64,000 bases of DNA from Streptomyces griseofuscus (GCF_014673495.1 NZ_CP051006.1:3782001-3846000); one strand, 5' to 3'. Counted from the first letter of the stretch, positions 50,158 through 59,424 are shown. Translations and numbers: made by a program. The notes: a model not told the origin generated them from the letters alone.

Positions 50158-51984
50158 ATGCCCGCTCCGCAGTCGACCGTCCCCTCCGCGCACGCCCCCG
50201 CCGAGCGTGCCCCGCGCCGCCAGTTCCCGCCGCTCACGCCCGGCCCCCGGCTACGCGCCGGCGCGGCCTCGGCCACGGTGTGGTACCTGCGGCTGATCGC
50301 CGTGCTCAACGTCCTCGCGGTCCTCTCCCTGCCGTTCCGCCAGGAGGTCCACGAGCACAACACCAGCAAGCTCTTCAACCAGGAGCATCCGCATCAACAC
50401 GTCGGCGCGTTCTTCACGCCGTACCTGGCCACCGGCGGCCTGGTCTCGGCCGCGCTCGCGATCTTCCTGATGCTGGTGATGCGGCGCCGCAAGCGTGCCG
50501 CCTGGCTGACCAACATCGCGCTCGCCGGACCGCTCCTCGTGGTGTACGTCATCGGGCTCATCACCCAGGACCGGTACGCCGACCATGTCTTCAACTGGGT
50601 CTCCGCCGGTCTGACCGCTCTGTTCGTGGCCGCCCTGCTGATCGGCAGGCGCGAGTTCAACGCGGTCGGCGACCCCTCCAACCCGAAGCTGGCGCTGGCC
50701 GTCGGCGCGGGCGGACTGCTGGCCACCGGCGGCCTCGGCACCCTGCTGGTGCACGCCACCAACAAGCTGCCCGGCGCCAATCTCACCGACGAGATCGTCT
50801 ACACCTATCTGCGCGGCATCAGCGTCGGCGTGTTCGCCGACCGCATCGACCATGTGCACGCGCCCCGTTGGACCGACATCACGGTCAACGCCCTGCTCGC
50901 CGCGGCCTTCTGCCTCGTCCTCTACGCCTGCTTCCGCTCCCCGCGCGGCGAGCAACTGCTCACCGCCGCCGACGAGGAGCGGCTGCGCGCCCTGCTCGAC
51001 AGGCATGGCGCCCGCGACTCCCTCGGCTACTTCGCGCTGCGCCGCGACAAGGCCGCCGTCTTCTCCCCCAGCGGCAAGGCCGCGATCACCTATCGCGTGG
51101 TCGGCGCCGTCTCCCTCGCCTCCGGTGACCCGATCGGCGACCCCGAGGCATGGCCCGGCGCCATCGACGCCTGGCTCGCCGAGGCCCGTCGGCACGCGTG
51201 GATCCCCGCGGTCATGGGCGCGAGCGAGGAGGCCGGCACCGTCTACGCGCGGCACGGCCTTGACGCCCTCGAACTCGGGGACGAAGCGATCGTGGACATC
51301 GCCGACTTCACCCTCGAAGGACGCCCGATGCGGGTGGTCCGCCAGGCCCACAACCGGGTCAAGCGGGCCGGTTACACCGTGCGCATCCGGCGCCACGAGG
51401 ACATCCCGGCCGACGAGATGGCCCATCTCATCGACCGCGCCGACCACTGGCGCGACGGCGCCACCGAGCGCGGCTTCTCCATGGCACTGGGCCGCCTCGG
51501 CGATCCCGGGGACGGCCGCTGCGTGATGCTGGAGTGCCGCGACGGCGACGACCAGCCGCGCGCCCTGCTCAGCTTCGTGCCCTGGGGCGAGCACGGCCTC
51601 TCCCTGGACCTGATGCGCCGCGACCGCGACTGCGAGAACGGCCTGATGGAGTACATGGTCGTCGAACTGCTGCTGCGCGCCGGGGACTTGGGGGTCCAGC
51701 GGGTCTCGCTGAACTTCGCCATGTTCCGCTCGGTCTTCGAACGCGGCGCGCGGCTCGGCGCGGGCCCGGTGCTGCGGCTGTGGCGCTCGGTCCTCACCTT
51801 CTTCTCCCGCTGGTGGCAGATCGAGTCCCTGTACCGGGCGAACGCCAAGTACCGCCCGGTGTGGGAGCCGCGGTTCCTGCTCTTCGCCAAGTCCAGCGAC
51901 ATCCCGCGGATCGGCCTGGCGAGCGCGCGGGCGGAGGGGTTCCTCACGTTGCCGGTGATCGGGGAGCGGTCGCAGCAGTCGTAG
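50158..51984 (+). CDS. MprF-like lysylphosphatidylglycerol synthase domain protein
   Basis: 608 residues. The N-terminal ~280 residues hold about six membrane helices (WYLRLIAVLNVLAVLSLPF onward). The C-terminal ~300 are the aminoacyl-transferase (DUF2156) domain: YRVVGAVSLASGDPIGDPEA, then VVRQAHNRVKRAGYTVRIRR and SLNFAMFRSVFERGARLGAG. Family members move an amino acid from aminoacyl-tRNA to phosphatidylglycerol, reducing surface charge and sensitivity to cationic peptides; actinobacterial relatives may use other acceptors. There is no LysS fusion. It lies convergent with the two-component genes. Confidence 0.9.
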   Translation: MPAPQSTVPSAHAPAERAPRRQFPPLTPGPRLRAGAASATVWYLRLIAVLNVLAVLSLPFRQEVHEHNTSKLFNQEHPHQHVGAFFTPYLATGGLVSAALAIFLMLVMRRRKRAAWLTNIALAGPLLVVYVIGLITQDRYADHVFNWVSAGLTALFVAALLIGRREFNAVGDPSNPKLALAVGAGGLLATGGLGTLLVHATNKLPGANLTDEIVYTYLRGISVGVFADRIDHVHAPRWTDITVNALLAAAFCLVLYACFRSPRGEQLLTAADEERLRALLDRHGARDSLGYFALRRDKAAVFSPSGKAAITYRVVGAVSLASGDPIGDPEAWPGAIDAWLAEARRHAWIPAVMGASEEAGTVYARHGLDALELGDEAIVDIADFTLEGRPMRVVRQAHNRVKRAGYTVRIRRHEDIPADEMAHLIDRADHWRDGATERGFSMALGRLGDPGDGRCVMLECRDGDDQPRALLSFVPWGEHGLSLDLMRRDRDCENGLMEYMVVELLLRAGDLGVQRVSLNFAMFRSVFERGARLGAGPVLRLWRSVLTFFSRWWQIESLYRANAKYRPVWEPRFLLFAKSSDIPRIGLASARAEGFLTLPVIGERSQQS

Positions 51985-52039
51985 CGGTCGGGGCGTTCCC
52001 CCGCCCGCGCCCGGCGGCGGAAAGTCGCACCTGGGGCGG

Positions 52040-52078
52040 GGGCGGGGGACCTGGCGTAACAGGCCCTACCCCCCGCCC
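52040..52078. terminator. bidirectional terminator
   Basis: A 9-bp G/C stem (52040-52048 with 52070-52078) plus an inner CCTG/CAGG stem lies between convergent genes; the 3' arm overlaps the last codons of the histidine kinase. Confidence 0.6.
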
Positions 52079-53478
52079 ACCGTGAACCCGATCACCGCGC
52101 CCCCGCCCTCCCGGCGGTACGCGAACGGCGCTCCGCCGTGGGCCATCGCCACCTCGCGGACGATGGACAGGCCGAGGCCCGAGCCCGGCAGGGAGCGTGC
52201 GTCGGCGGCCCGGTAGAAGCGGTCGAAGATGCGGATCAGGTCGCCCTCGGCGATGCCGGGCCCCCGGTCCAGGACCTCGACGCGGACGGTGCCCGGCCGG
52301 GCCGGGCCCATGATGTGGACCTCGATCGGCGCCTGGCCCGCGCGGTCGAACTTGGCCGCGTTCTCCACCAGGTTGGACATGGCCCGCTGCAACATCCCCG
52401 GCCGCCCGTCGGTCGTCGTGTCGCCGCTCGCACGCAGCACGATCTGCCGTCCGGTACGCCGCGACGCCAGCCCCACCACCTCCTCCGCGATGTCGGCGAG
52501 GTCCACCCGCTGCGGCGGCTCGGTGTCCGACTGCCCGGCCGCGAGGTCCACCAACTCATTCACCAGGTCGGTGAGTTCGCGCGCCTCCTGGGTGAGGTCG
52601 GCGACGAGGTCGTCCCGGGTGTCCGGGGGCAGCTCGTCGATGCGGCGCAGCAGGGAGATGTTCGTGCGCAGCGAGGTGAGCGGCGTCCGCAGCTCATGGC
52701 CCGCGTCCTGGACCAGCCGCCGCTGGTCCTCCTCCGACTGCGCGAGCCGCCCCAGCATCCGGTCGAAGGCCCGCCCGAGCCGCCCCACCTCGTCGAGCCC
52801 GGCCACCGGGACCTCGATGCCGAGGCGCCGGGTGCGGGCGACGTCCTCGGCGGCGCTGGTGAGCACCACCAGGCGCCGGGTGATCCGGCGGGCCAGCCAC
52901 CAGCCGAACAGCCCCGCCCCCACCACCACGGCCGCCATCAGGATCAGCGTCCGCTGCTGGAGCGTGCGCAGCAGATCCTCGGTGTCGCTGAACTCCTGCG
53001 CCACCTGCACCGCGCCCCGCCCGTCACCGAGCGAGACGGTGGCGATGCGGTAGAGGTCGTCGCCGACCTGGACGTCCTTGTGCTCGACCGCCTTGCCGGC
53101 CGTCCGCGCCAGCGCCATCGACCGGTCATGGGAGGTGACGGGCAGCGACGGATCGCCGTGGTCGACGATCTCGCCCTGCGCGCCGAGCACCTGCACATCG
53201 GTCCGGGCCGGCCGCACCAGATCGTGTCCCGGCCGGGAGGAGGAGAAGTCCTCCGGCTCCATCCTGTGCTGCCGTACCTCGTCCCGTACGTCCTGTACGA
53301 CCTGGCTGAACACCGACTGCTGGTCGACGCGGACCAGCCGGGCCGCGGAGCCGTACGACACGATGCCGACGAGGATCGCGACGGCCGCGGTGACGGCGGC
53401 GAAGGAGATGGCGAAGGTGGTGCGCAGGGAGACCAGCTTGGGCCGGCGCCGAGCGAGCATCCGGCGCAGGCGGCCCAC
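52066..53478 (-). CDS. sensor histidine kinase
   Basis: 470 residues from a GTG that directly follows the response-regulator stop (TGAGTG). Two helices (ISFAAVTAAVAILVGIVSYG and LILMAAVVVGAGLFGWWLAR) enclose a ~130-residue extracellular sensor, followed by HAMP, the H box (DAGHELRTPLTSLRTNISLL) and the ATP domain (NLVENAAKF, DRGPGIAEGD and GSGLGLSIVREVAMAHGG). It resembles MprB-type kinases. The stimulus is unknown. It overlaps the terminator hairpin. Confidence 0.94.
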   Translation of the reverse strand: MGRLRRMLARRRPKLVSLRTTFAISFAAVTAAVAILVGIVSYGSAARLVRVDQQSVFSQVVQDVRDEVRQHRMEPEDFSSSRPGHDLVRPARTDVQVLGAQGEIVDHGDPSLPVTSHDRSMALARTAGKAVEHKDVQVGDDLYRIATVSLGDGRGAVQVAQEFSDTEDLLRTLQQRTLILMAAVVVGAGLFGWWLARRITRRLVVLTSAAEDVARTRRLGIEVPVAGLDEVGRLGRAFDRMLGRLAQSEEDQRRLVQDAGHELRTPLTSLRTNISLLRRIDELPPDTRDDLVADLTQEARELTDLVNELVDLAAGQSDTEPPQRVDLADIAEEVVGLASRRTGRQIVLRASGDTTTDGRPGMLQRAMSNLVENAAKFDRAGQAPIEVHIMGPARPGTVRVEVLDRGPGIAEGDLIRIFDRFYRAADARSLPGSGLGLSIVREVAMAHGGAPFAYRREGGGAVIGFTVGGG

Positions 53479-54207
53479 TCAGTCCTCCCGCAGCACGTAA
53501 CCCACGCCCCGCACCGTGTGGATCAGCTGCGGGGCGCCGGGCTCGTCCAGCTTGCGGCGCAGATAGCCGACGTAGACGGCGAGGTTCTTGGAGCCGGGGC
53601 CGAAGTCGTAGCCCCAGATCCGGTCGTAGATCGTGGAGTGGTCGAGCACGATGCCGGCGTTGCGCACCAGCAGTTCGAGCAGCTCGAACTCGGTGCGGGT
53701 CAGCTCCAGCTCCCGCTTGCCGCGCCAGGCCCGGCGGGCCTGGAGGTCCATGCGGATACCGGCGGCCTCGACCTGCCGGTCGGAGAGCTGGGGCTCGCCC
53801 CGGCCGCCGCCGTCACCCACGGCCGGGCCCGCGGGGACCGGGGTGGTGCGGCGCAGCAGGGCGCGCAGCCGGGCGAAGACCTCCTCGACGTCGAAGGGCT
53901 TGACCACGTAGTCGTCGGCGCCGGCGTCCAGACCGGCGATCCGGTCGGCGGTCTCCACCAGCGCGGTGAGCATGAGGATCGGGGTGCGGTCGCCCTCGGC
54001 GCGCAGCACGCGGCAGACCTGGAGGCCGTCGATGCCCGGCATCATCACATCGAGCAGCAGGACGTCCGGTGGCGTCTTGTGGGCCTGTGCGAGCGCCTCG
54101 ACGCCGTCGGCCACCGCCGTCACCTCGTACCCTTCCAGGGTCAGGGCACGTTCGAGGGCGTGGCGGATGGCACGGTCGTCTTCGGCGAGCAGCACAGTCT
54201 GGGGCAC
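53479..54207 (-). CDS. OmpR-family response regulator
   Basis: 242 residues. Receiver: VLLAEDDRAIRHALERALTL with the phospho-Asp in VLLLDVMMPGIDG, then MLTALVETADRIAGLDAG and DDYVVKPFD. Output winged helix: ELTRTEFELLELLVRNAGIV, then YVGYLRRKLDEPGAPQLIH and VRGVGYVLRED. A Gly-rich linker of ~25 residues joins them. It should drive genes controlled by the kinase; targets not identified. Confidence 0.95.
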   Translation of the reverse strand: MPQTVLLAEDDRAIRHALERALTLEGYEVTAVADGVEALAQAHKTPPDVLLLDVMMPGIDGLQVCRVLRAEGDRTPILMLTALVETADRIAGLDAGADDYVVKPFDVEEVFARLRALLRRTTPVPAGPAVGDGGGRGEPQLSDRQVEAAGIRMDLQARRAWRGKRELELTRTEFELLELLVRNAGIVLDHSTIYDRIWGYDFGPGSKNLAVYVGYLRRKLDEPGAPQLIHTVRGVGYVLRED

Positions 54208-54354
54208 GTCACCAGTCTGCCAAGGCCGCCGACGGTTCGGCGGGGGTGGTTGGGCCTACGATCACCCTTTTTACCGCGCTCTCACCGTCACACGGGCAAC
54301 CGGCCCGGGTCGCCTACCGTCTTCTCACCGACCGGGGTGGGGAAGCCGTGCCCC

Positions 54355-54930
54355 TCAGGACGCGCGCAGTGCCGCCAACTGCTCGGCGAAGGGCACCACT
54401 CCCGGCTCCTTACGGTGCTCCGTCTTCGGCAGCAGCGCGGCCAGTTCCTGTGCCGCCCGCTCGATCCGCTCCGGCAGGCCCTCCGCGCCCCAGTCCTCCG
54501 AGGCGGCGTAGACGCCGGTCGGCACGACGACGGCCCGCAGGTAGGAGAAGAGGGGGCGCAGGGCGTGGTCGAGGACCAGGGAGTGCCGTGCGGTGCCCCC
54601 GGTCGCTGCGATCAGCACCGGTTTGCCGGTCAGCGCGTCCTTGTCGAGGACGTCGAAGAACGACTTGAACAGCCCGCTGTACGACGCGCTGAACACCGGT
54701 GTGACGACGATCAGCCCGTCGGCCCCCGTCACCGCGTCCTGCGCGGCGGCGAGCGCCTTGCCCGGGAAGCCGCTGGTGAACTGGTGCGCGATCTCGACGG
54801 CGAGGTCGCGCAGCTCGATCACCTCGATGTCCACGGGTGTCCGGTCCGCCACCGCGGCGGCGAGCCGGTCGGCCAGCAGCCGCGTGGACGAGGGGACGCT
54901 CAGTCCCGCCGATACGACGACGAGCTTCAT
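54355..54930 (-). CDS. NADPH-dependent FMN reductase
   Basis: 191 residues from an ATG overlapping the LLM oxidoreductase stop (ATGA). Flavodoxin-like FMN reductase: VVSAGLSVPSSTRLLADRLA, then IVVTPVFSASYSGLFKSFFD and IAATGGTARHSLVLDHALRP. It is the CE1759/SsuE-type partner that supplies reduced FMN to the monooxygenase encoded with it. Confidence 0.92.
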   Translation of the reverse strand: MKLVVVSAGLSVPSSTRLLADRLAAAVADRTPVDIEVIELRDLAVEIAHQFTSGFPGKALAAAQDAVTGADGLIVVTPVFSASYSGLFKSFFDVLDKDALTGKPVLIAATGGTARHSLVLDHALRPLFSYLRAVVVPTGVYAASEDWGAEGLPERIERAAQELAALLPKTEHRKEPGVVPFAEQLAALRAS

Positions 54931-56045
54931 ACGGCACTCTCCTGCTTCTCGTGCTTGTCCTGCTTCTCGTGCGCTTCCTTCGCGGCCAGCAGCGACCTGT
55001 GCGTCGGCGCGTCCGGCACGTCCGCCGGGCGGCCCTTCGCGAACTCCTCGCGCAGTACCGGTACGACCTCCTCGCCGAGCAGGTCCAGCTGCTCCAGGAC
55101 GGTCTTCAGCGGCAGCCCGGCGTGGTCCATCAGGAACAGCTGGCGCTGGTAGTCGCCGACGGTCTCGCGGAAGGCCAGGGTCCGCTCGATGACCTGCTGC
55201 GGGGAGCCCACGGTCAGCGGGGTCTGCTCGGTGAAGTCCTCCAGCGAGGGGCCGTGGCCGTACACCGGGGCGTTGTCGAAGTACGGCCGGAACTCGCGCA
55301 CCGCGTCCTGCGAGTTCTTCCGCATGAACGCCTGGCCGCCCAGGCCGACGATCGCCTGCTCGGGGGTGCCGTGCCCGTAGTGGGCGTAGCGCGCCCGGTA
55401 CAGGTCGACCATCCGCTTGGTGTGCTCGGCCGGCCAGAAGATGTTGTTGTGGAAGAAGCCGTCGCCGTAGTAGGCGGCCTGCTCGGCGATCTCCGGGGAG
55501 CGGATGGAGCCGTGCCAGACGAACGGCGCCACGCCGTCCAGCGGGCGCGGGGTCGCGGTGAAGCCCTGGAGCGGGGTGCGGAACTTGCCCTCCCAGTCGA
55601 CGACGTCCTCGTGCCACAGGCGGCGCAGCAGGGCGTAGTTCTCGATGGCGAGGTCGATGCCCCGGCGGATGTCCTTGCCGAACCAGGGGTAGACCGGGCC
55701 GGTGTTGCCGCGACCCGTCATCAGGTCGACACGGCCGTCGGCCAGGTGCTGGAGCATCGCGAAGTCCTCGGCGATCTTCACCGGGTCGTTGGTGGTGATC
55801 AGCGTGGTGGACGTGGAGAGGATCAGGTTCTCGGTCCGCGCGGCTACGTAGCCGAGCATCGTGGTGGGGGACGACGGCACGAACGGCGGGTTGTGGTGCT
55901 CACCGGTCGCGAAGACGTCCAGGCCGACCTCCTCGGCCTTCAGCGCGATGGCGACCATGGCCTTGATCCGCTCGCGCTCGGTCGGCGTACGCCCCGTGGT
56001 GGGGTCCGTCGTCACATCACCGACCGTGAAGATCCCGAACTGCAT
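54927..56045 (-). CDS. LLM-class flavin-dependent oxidoreductase
   Basis: 372 residues. Luciferase-like monooxygenase fold: VFATGEHHNPPFVPSSPTTM, then VDLMTGRGNTGPVYPWFGK and WHGSIRSPEIAEQAAYYGD, all typical of the CE1758 family paired with an FMN reductase. The ~20 C-terminal residues are a charged His/Glu/Lys-rich tail. It uses FMNH2 and oxygen on an unknown substrate. A palindrome lies just upstream, so it is probably regulated. Confidence 0.93.
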   Translation of the reverse strand: MQFGIFTVGDVTTDPTTGRTPTERERIKAMVAIALKAEEVGLDVFATGEHHNPPFVPSSPTTMLGYVAARTENLILSTSTTLITTNDPVKIAEDFAMLQHLADGRVDLMTGRGNTGPVYPWFGKDIRRGIDLAIENYALLRRLWHEDVVDWEGKFRTPLQGFTATPRPLDGVAPFVWHGSIRSPEIAEQAAYYGDGFFHNNIFWPAEHTKRMVDLYRARYAHYGHGTPEQAIVGLGGQAFMRKNSQDAVREFRPYFDNAPVYGHGPSLEDFTEQTPLTVGSPQQVIERTLAFRETVGDYQRQLFLMDHAGLPLKTVLEQLDLLGEEVVPVLREEFAKGRPADVPDAPTHRSLLAAKEAHEKQDKHEKQESAV

Positions 56046-56065
56046 GGCCGCTCACCCTCCAATTG

Positions 56066-56079
56066 GTTGACCATTCAAC
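56066..56079. promoter_or_regulatory. GTTGA-N4-TCAAC palindrome upstream of the LLM gene
   Basis: GTTGACCATTCAAC is a perfect inverted repeat about 20 bp upstream of the monooxygenase start, of the type bound by MarR or PadR regulators; none is encoded adjacently. Confidence 0.55.
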
Positions 56080-56141
56080 TATACCGCCCAACAGTGCCCC
56101 TCACCCGGATATTCCGGGGGCCCGCGTGCCAAGCTGCCCCC

Positions 56142-56480
56142 ATGCCGATCCTCCGTTCCGCCGCTCTCTTCGTCGTCGCCGCGATCTTCGAGATCGGTGG
56201 GGCCTGGCTGGTCTGGCAGGGGGTGCGGGAGCACCGGGGGTGGCTGTGGGCGGCCGGCGGGGTGGTCGCGCTCGGGGCGTACGGGTTCGTCGCGACCTTC
56301 CAGCCGGACGCGCACTTCGGGCGCATCCTCGCGGCGTACGGCGGGATCTTCGTGGCCGGTTCGATCCTGTGGGGCGTGGTCGCGGACGGTTACCGGCCGG
56401 ACCGCTGGGACATCGCCGGGGCGCTCGTCTGCCTCGGCGGAATGGCGCTGATCATGTGGGCCCCGAGGAACGGCGGCTGA
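56142..56480 (+). CDS. YnfA-family membrane protein
   Basis: 112 residues with four helices: LRSAALFVVAAIFEIGGAWL, then EHRGWLWAAGGVVALGAYG, ILAAYGGIFVAGSILWGVVA and IAGALVCLGGMALIMWAPR. The family is a small multidrug-resistance-like or metal/arsenite-related membrane protein with no settled function. It stands alone between the LLM operon and the SDR gene. Confidence 0.92.
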   Translation: MPILRSAALFVVAAIFEIGGAWLVWQGVREHRGWLWAAGGVVALGAYGFVATFQPDAHFGRILAAYGGIFVAGSILWGVVADGYRPDRWDIAGALVCLGGMALIMWAPRNGG

Positions 56481-56529
56481 GCCTCGCCTACATTGGACGG
56501 AGCCGACCGACACACCCGAGGAGCAGCCC

Positions 56530-57306
56530 ATGGCCACGTCCGCCCCGTCCGCCGCCTCCCGCATCGCCGTCGTCACCGGTGCGAGCAGCGGCATCGGCGC
56601 ATCGACGGCCCGGCAGCTCGCCGCCGCCGGGTACCGCGTGGTGCTCACCGCCCGCCGCAAGGACCGTATCGAGGCCCTGGCGGAGGAGATCAACGCGGCA
56701 GGCCACGCGGCGACGGCGTACCCGCTGGACGTGACGGACCGCGCGGCCGTGGACGAGTTCGCGACGGCCTTCCAGACCATCGGCGTCCTGGTGAACAACG
56801 CGGGCGGCGCGCTCGGCGCCGACCCGGTGGCCACCGGCGACCCGGCCGACTGGCGCACGATGTACGAGACGAACGTCATCGGCACCCTGAACCTCACCCA
56901 GGCCCTGCTGCCCAAGCTGGAGGCGAGCGGCGACGGCGTCGTGGTCGTGGTCTCCTCCACCGCCGGACACGCGACGTACGAGGGCGGCGCGGGCTATGTC
57001 GCCGCCAAGCACGGCGCCCATGTGCTCGCCGAGACCCTCCGGCTGGAGATCGTCGGCAGCCCGGTGCGCGTCGTGGAGATCGCGCCCGGCATGGTCAGGA
57101 CCGAGGAGTTCGCGCTGACCCGCTTCGGCGGCGACGCGGACAAGGCCGCGAAGGTCTACGCGGGCGTGGCCGAGCCGCTGACCGCGGACGACGTGGCCGA
57201 GACGATCACCTGGGCGGTGACCCGGCCCAGCCACGTCAACATCGATCTCCTGGTCGTCCGCCCGCGCGCCCAGGCATCCAACGCGAAGGTCCACCGGGAG
57301 CTGTGA
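56530..57306 (+). CDS. short-chain dehydrogenase/reductase
   Basis: 258 residues. Rossmann motif TGASSGIGASTARQLAAAGY, then NNAGGALGADPV, the catalytic serine in VVVVSSTAGHATY and the YxxxK pair in AGYVAAKHGAHVLAETL. Classical NADP(H)-type SDR resembling YdfG-like serine dehydrogenases. The stop overlaps the following small gene (GTGA). Confidence 0.94.
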   Translation: MATSAPSAASRIAVVTGASSGIGASTARQLAAAGYRVVLTARRKDRIEALAEEINAAGHAATAYPLDVTDRAAVDEFATAFQTIGVLVNNAGGALGADPVATGDPADWRTMYETNVIGTLNLTQALLPKLEASGDGVVVVVSSTAGHATYEGGAGYVAAKHGAHVLAETLRLEIVGSPVRVVEIAPGMVRTEEFALTRFGGDADKAAKVYAGVAEPLTADDVAETITWAVTRPSHVNIDLLVVRPRAQASNAKVHREL

Positions 57307-57497
57307 CGGCCGAAGACAGCACGGGCGAACCCGCGCCGGCCACCCCCGCAGAGGTCTTCGACGAGGACTTCGACAAGCGCCGCCTCGCCCGCGAGAAGCG
57401 GGACGAGCGCAAGGTCTGGTACTTCCTCGCCTACTTCCTCTTCGGCATCCACCTGGTGGCGTTCGTCATGATCTACGCCGTGCGGCACGGCAAGTAG
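57303..57497 (+). CDS. small DUF6126-like membrane protein
   Basis: 64 residues from a GTG overlapping the SDR stop. An acidic N-terminal half (EVFDEDFDKRRLAREKRDER) precedes one helix (WYFLAYFLFGIHLVAFVMIY). It resembles the DUF6126 family of small Streptomyces membrane proteins. Coupling with the SDR suggests co-expression; function unknown. Confidence 0.82.
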   Translation: MTAEDSTGEPAPATPAEVFDEDFDKRRLAREKRDERKVWYFLAYFLFGIHLVAFVMIYAVRHGK

Positions 57498-57523
57498 GCC
57501 CACCGCCCCCACCGGGTCTCGGG

Positions 57524-57838
57524 TCAGCGGGCCGCCCGGCACGTCGGGTCGTCCACGATCACCGCGTTCGCCGGGACGATCTCGACATCGTCGTCGTCCT
57601 TCTGCTGGACGAACTTGGTGGTGGCGTACGCCCGCTTGCCCGCGCCGACGCACTTGGTTGCGAGGTTCCCGAACCCGTCGGGGAAGTTGTAGACCTCGGC
57701 GGGCGAGTCCTCCCCGGCGCGGCCCGCCACCGGGGCGTCAGCCTTGCCGCGCTCCTCGTAGTGCTGCCGGGAGCAGCCACTGAGCAGCAGCGTCGCGCAG
57801 ACCCCCGCCACGGCGAGGGACGCGCTCAGCCGGCGCAC
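57524..57838 (-). CDS. small lipoprotein, paralogue 1
   Basis: 104 residues from a GTG at 57836-57838 behind GGAGG. Signal peptide with lipobox LLLSGC, then a ~60-residue extracellular part containing AEVYNFPDGFGNLATKCVGA and a C-terminal disulfide candidate. The same core occurs in the next gene, so this pair arose by duplication. The frames overlap by 13 bp. No known family; surface location is inferred from the lipobox. Confidence 0.78.
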   Translation of the reverse strand: MRRLSASLAVAGVCATLLLSGCSRQHYEERGKADAPVAGRAGEDSPAEVYNFPDGFGNLATKCVGAGKRAYATTKFVQQKDDDDVEIVPANAVIVDDPTCRAAR

Positions 57839-58116
57839 GCCTTGTCCTCCACTATCTGCACGTTCGACGGCCCGCTGGCATTGGTCGTCACATACGCGCG
57901 AAACCCGTGCCCCACACATTTGGTGGCCAGGTTCCCGAAGCCGTCGGGCATGTTGTAGACCTCGGCGGGCGTGTTGTCCCCCGCCTTCCCCCGCACCGGC
58001 GCGTCGCCCTTGCCGCGCTGGTCGTCGTACTTCTGCGAGCAGCCCACGAGCAGACCCGCCACGATCACCACCAGACCCGCGGCCCGGATCGCCCCGCTGC
58101 TGCGCCCTCGGTTCAT
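57826..58116 (-). CDS. small lipoprotein, paralogue 2
   Basis: 96 residues from an ATG at 58114-58116 behind GGGAGGGA. Lipobox LLVGC and the shared core AEVYNMPDGFGNLATKCVGH with RAYVTTNASGPSNVQIVEDK. It precedes and overlaps the paralogue at 57524; both are probably attached to the outer face of the membrane. Confidence 0.78.
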   Translation of the reverse strand: MNRGRSSGAIRAAGLVVIVAGLLVGCSQKYDDQRGKGDAPVRGKAGDNTPAEVYNMPDGFGNLATKCVGHGFRAYVTTNASGPSNVQIVEDKACAG

Positions 58117-58230
58117 CGGCCGTCCCTCCCCGGAGAGTTCCCCACGCGGGCGCCGCACGGTCGGCACCCGCACCCTGAGGACAGCGCCGGGGGCCGGTAT
58201 GGTTCCGGCCCCCGGCGAGCGCTCGCGGCC

Positions 58231-59424
58231 TCAGCCCTTCACGCAGACGACCTGCTTCAGCTTCGCGACGACCTCCACCAGGTCCCGCTGCTGGTCGATG
58301 ACCTGGTCGATGGACTTGTAGGCGCCCGGGATCTCGTCCACGACACCGGAGTCCTTACGGCACTCCACGCCCCGCGTCTGCTCCTCCAGGTCCTTGGCGG
58401 TGTAGCGCCGCTTGGCCGCGTTGCGGCTCATGCGCCGGCCCGCGCCGTGCGAGGCGGAGTTGAACGAGCTGTCGTTGCCCAGGCCCTTGACGATGTACGA
58501 GCCCGTGCCCATGGAGCCCGGGATGATGCCGAGGTCGCCGGAGCCGGCCCGGATCGCGCCCTTGCGGGTGACCAGCAGGTCCATCCCGTCGTACCGCTCC
58601 TCCGCCACGTAGTTGTGATGGCAGGAGATCTCCGGCTCGAACAGCGGCTTGGCCTTCTTGAACTCCTTGCGGACGACGTCCTTCAGGAGCGCCATCATCA
58701 GGGTGCGGTTGTACTTGGCGTACTCCTGCGCCCAGAACAGGTCATTGCGGTACGCCGCCATCTGCGGGGTGTCCGCGACGAAGACGGCGAGGTCGCGGTC
58801 GACCAGGTCCTGGTTGTGCGGGAGCTTCTGGGCCACGCCGATGTGGTGCTCGGCCAGTTCCTTGCCGATGTTGCGGGAGCCGGAGTGCAGCATCAGCCAG
58901 ACGGCGCCGGTGGTGTCGGTGCAGACCTCCACGAAGTGGTTGCCGCTGCCGAGCGTGCCCATCTGCTTGGTGGCCCGCCCCTGGCGGAAGTGGACCGCCT
59001 CGGCAACCCCGTCGAACCGCCCCCAGAATTCGTCCCAGCCGCTGGTCGCCAGGCCGTGGAAGCCGCCCGGCTCGATCGGGTCGTCATGCATGCCGCGGCC
59101 CACCGGGATCGCCTGCTCGATCTTCGAGCGCAGCCGGGACAGGTCGCCCGGCAGATCGTTCGCGGTCAGCGAGGTCTTCACCGCGGACATCCCGCAGCCG
59201 ATGTCCACCCCGACCGCGGCCGGGCACACCGCGCCGCGCATCGCGATCACCGAGCCGACGGTGGCGCCCTTGCCGTAGTGCACGTCCGGCATCACGGCGA
59301 GGCCCTTGATCCACGGCAGCGTCGCGACGTTCTGGAGCTGGCGCAGGGCGCCCTCCTCGACCGTCGCCGGGTCCGCCCACATCCGGATCGGCGTCCGGGC
59401 GCCCGGCATCTCCACGTACGACAT
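58231..59424 (-). CDS. rtcB: RNA 3'-phosphate ligase RtcB
   Basis: 397 residues from an ATG at 59422-59424; the long upstream open frame has no usable earlier start. RtcB metal and guanylation motifs: MPDVHYGKGATVGSV, VGVDIGCGM, GTLGSGNHFVEV, HSGSRN, and the catalytic histidine in NSASHGAGRRMSR. It ligates RNA 2',3'-cyclic phosphate or 3'-phosphate ends to 5'-OH ends using GTP and Mn. No archease gene adjoins it. The upstream region is AT-rich. Confidence 0.95.
   Translation of the reverse strand: MSYVEMPGARTPIRMWADPATVEEGALRQLQNVATLPWIKGLAVMPDVHYGKGATVGSVIAMRGAVCPAAVGVDIGCGMSAVKTSLTANDLPGDLSRLRSKIEQAIPVGRGMHDDPIEPGGFHGLATSGWDEFWGRFDGVAEAVHFRQGRATKQMGTLGSGNHFVEVCTDTTGAVWLMLHSGSRNIGKELAEHHIGVAQKLPHNQDLVDRDLAVFVADTPQMAAYRNDLFWAQEYAKYNRTLMMALLKDVVRKEFKKAKPLFEPEISCHHNYVAEERYDGMDLLVTRKGAIRAGSGDLGIIPGSMGTGSYIVKGLGNDSSFNSASHGAGRRMSRNAAKRRYTAKDLEEQTRGVECRKDSGVVDEIPGAYKSIDQVIDQQRDLVEVVAKLKQVVCVKG

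Noticed and set aside
52138..55152. A plus-strand open frame of 1004 codons opposite the two-component and oxidoreductase genes.
   Set aside because: Antisense shadow with biased composition and no motif; the minus-strand genes have complete catalytic motifs.
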